From contig WRIM01000040.1 of NCBI GenBank assembly GCA_009782725.1, positions 1 through 5,922 on the forward strand: a stretch of DNA of 5,922 nt. Reading direction: 5' to 3'. A program made the position numbers and the translations under genes. This document shows positions 5,884-5,922 of this stretch, one piece after another. Each line of letters begins with the position of its first letter. Position 1 is the stretch's first letter. Under the pieces are notes generated by a model, which saw only the letters and a list, made by a program, of their open reading frames with translations, was not told the origin of the DNA and did no database searches. This DNA comes from Alphaproteobacteria bacterium (GTDB lineage: Bacteria > Pseudomonadota > Alphaproteobacteria > Rs-D84).

Positions 5884-5922
5884 AAGCGAATACGTGTTAA
5901 ACCGTTCCGCAATGTCGCCTTA

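Noticed and set aside
1..5922. CRISPR array, tRNA, rRNA, insertion sequence or attachment-site repeats
   Set aside because: No regularly spaced repeats, cloverleaf-like segments, transposase motifs or flanking duplications were seen by eye, and nearly all of the window is accounted for by genes and short promoter gaps.

Overview
The window is about 6 kb of compact bacterial chromosome. It holds seven protein-coding genes, two of them cut or left uncertain by the window edges, and no RNA gene, mobile element, CRISPR array or long repeat that I can see. Base composition is balanced, with many GCGC/CGCG-type words. The leftmost gene has a C-terminal signature (GF-GIDG...PNGTNER) that I associate with alphaproteobacterial penicillin-binding-protein activators. 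This, with short intergenic gaps and overlapping genes, suggests an uncultured, possibly host-associated alphaproteobacterium with a streamlined genome. That placement is inference, not proof.

Layout from left to right. (1) Positions 1-1198 (+) are the 3' part of a periplasmic-binding-fold protein of the LpoA/YraM type. It ends in a symmetric hairpin terminator (1197-1222). (2) A small exported, cysteine-containing, Gln/Pro-rich protein (1240-1602, -) converges on the same terminator. It is driven by a promoter with a perfect TTGACA box. (3) Divergent from it is a two-gene lipid unit: pgsA (1715-2233, +), which appears leaderless behind an extended -10 promoter, then a monoacylglycerol-lipase-like alpha/beta hydrolase (2230-3033, +) overlapping it by ATGA. 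(4) The hydrolase overlaps tail-to-tail by 21 bp with a leftward unit. That unit is a small exported membrane-anchored Cys4 protein (3527-3874, -), with its own TTGACG-17-TATTAT promoter, followed one base later by a FlaR/adenylate-kinase-like P-loop protein (3013-3525, -). (5) The right third (3937-5883, -) is a large, divergent ABC1/UbiB-type kinase-like protein. It has about 300 residues ahead of the KxGQ motif and an altered catalytic loop.

Functionally the window leans to the cell envelope: peptidoglycan synthase activation, phosphatidylglycerol synthesis, lipid hydrolysis and two small exported proteins. I see no classical defence, secretion or biosynthetic cluster. The least ordinary items are the UbiB-like protein, the Gly-to-Tyr change inside the PgsA signature, and the two small exported Cys proteins with strong promoters.
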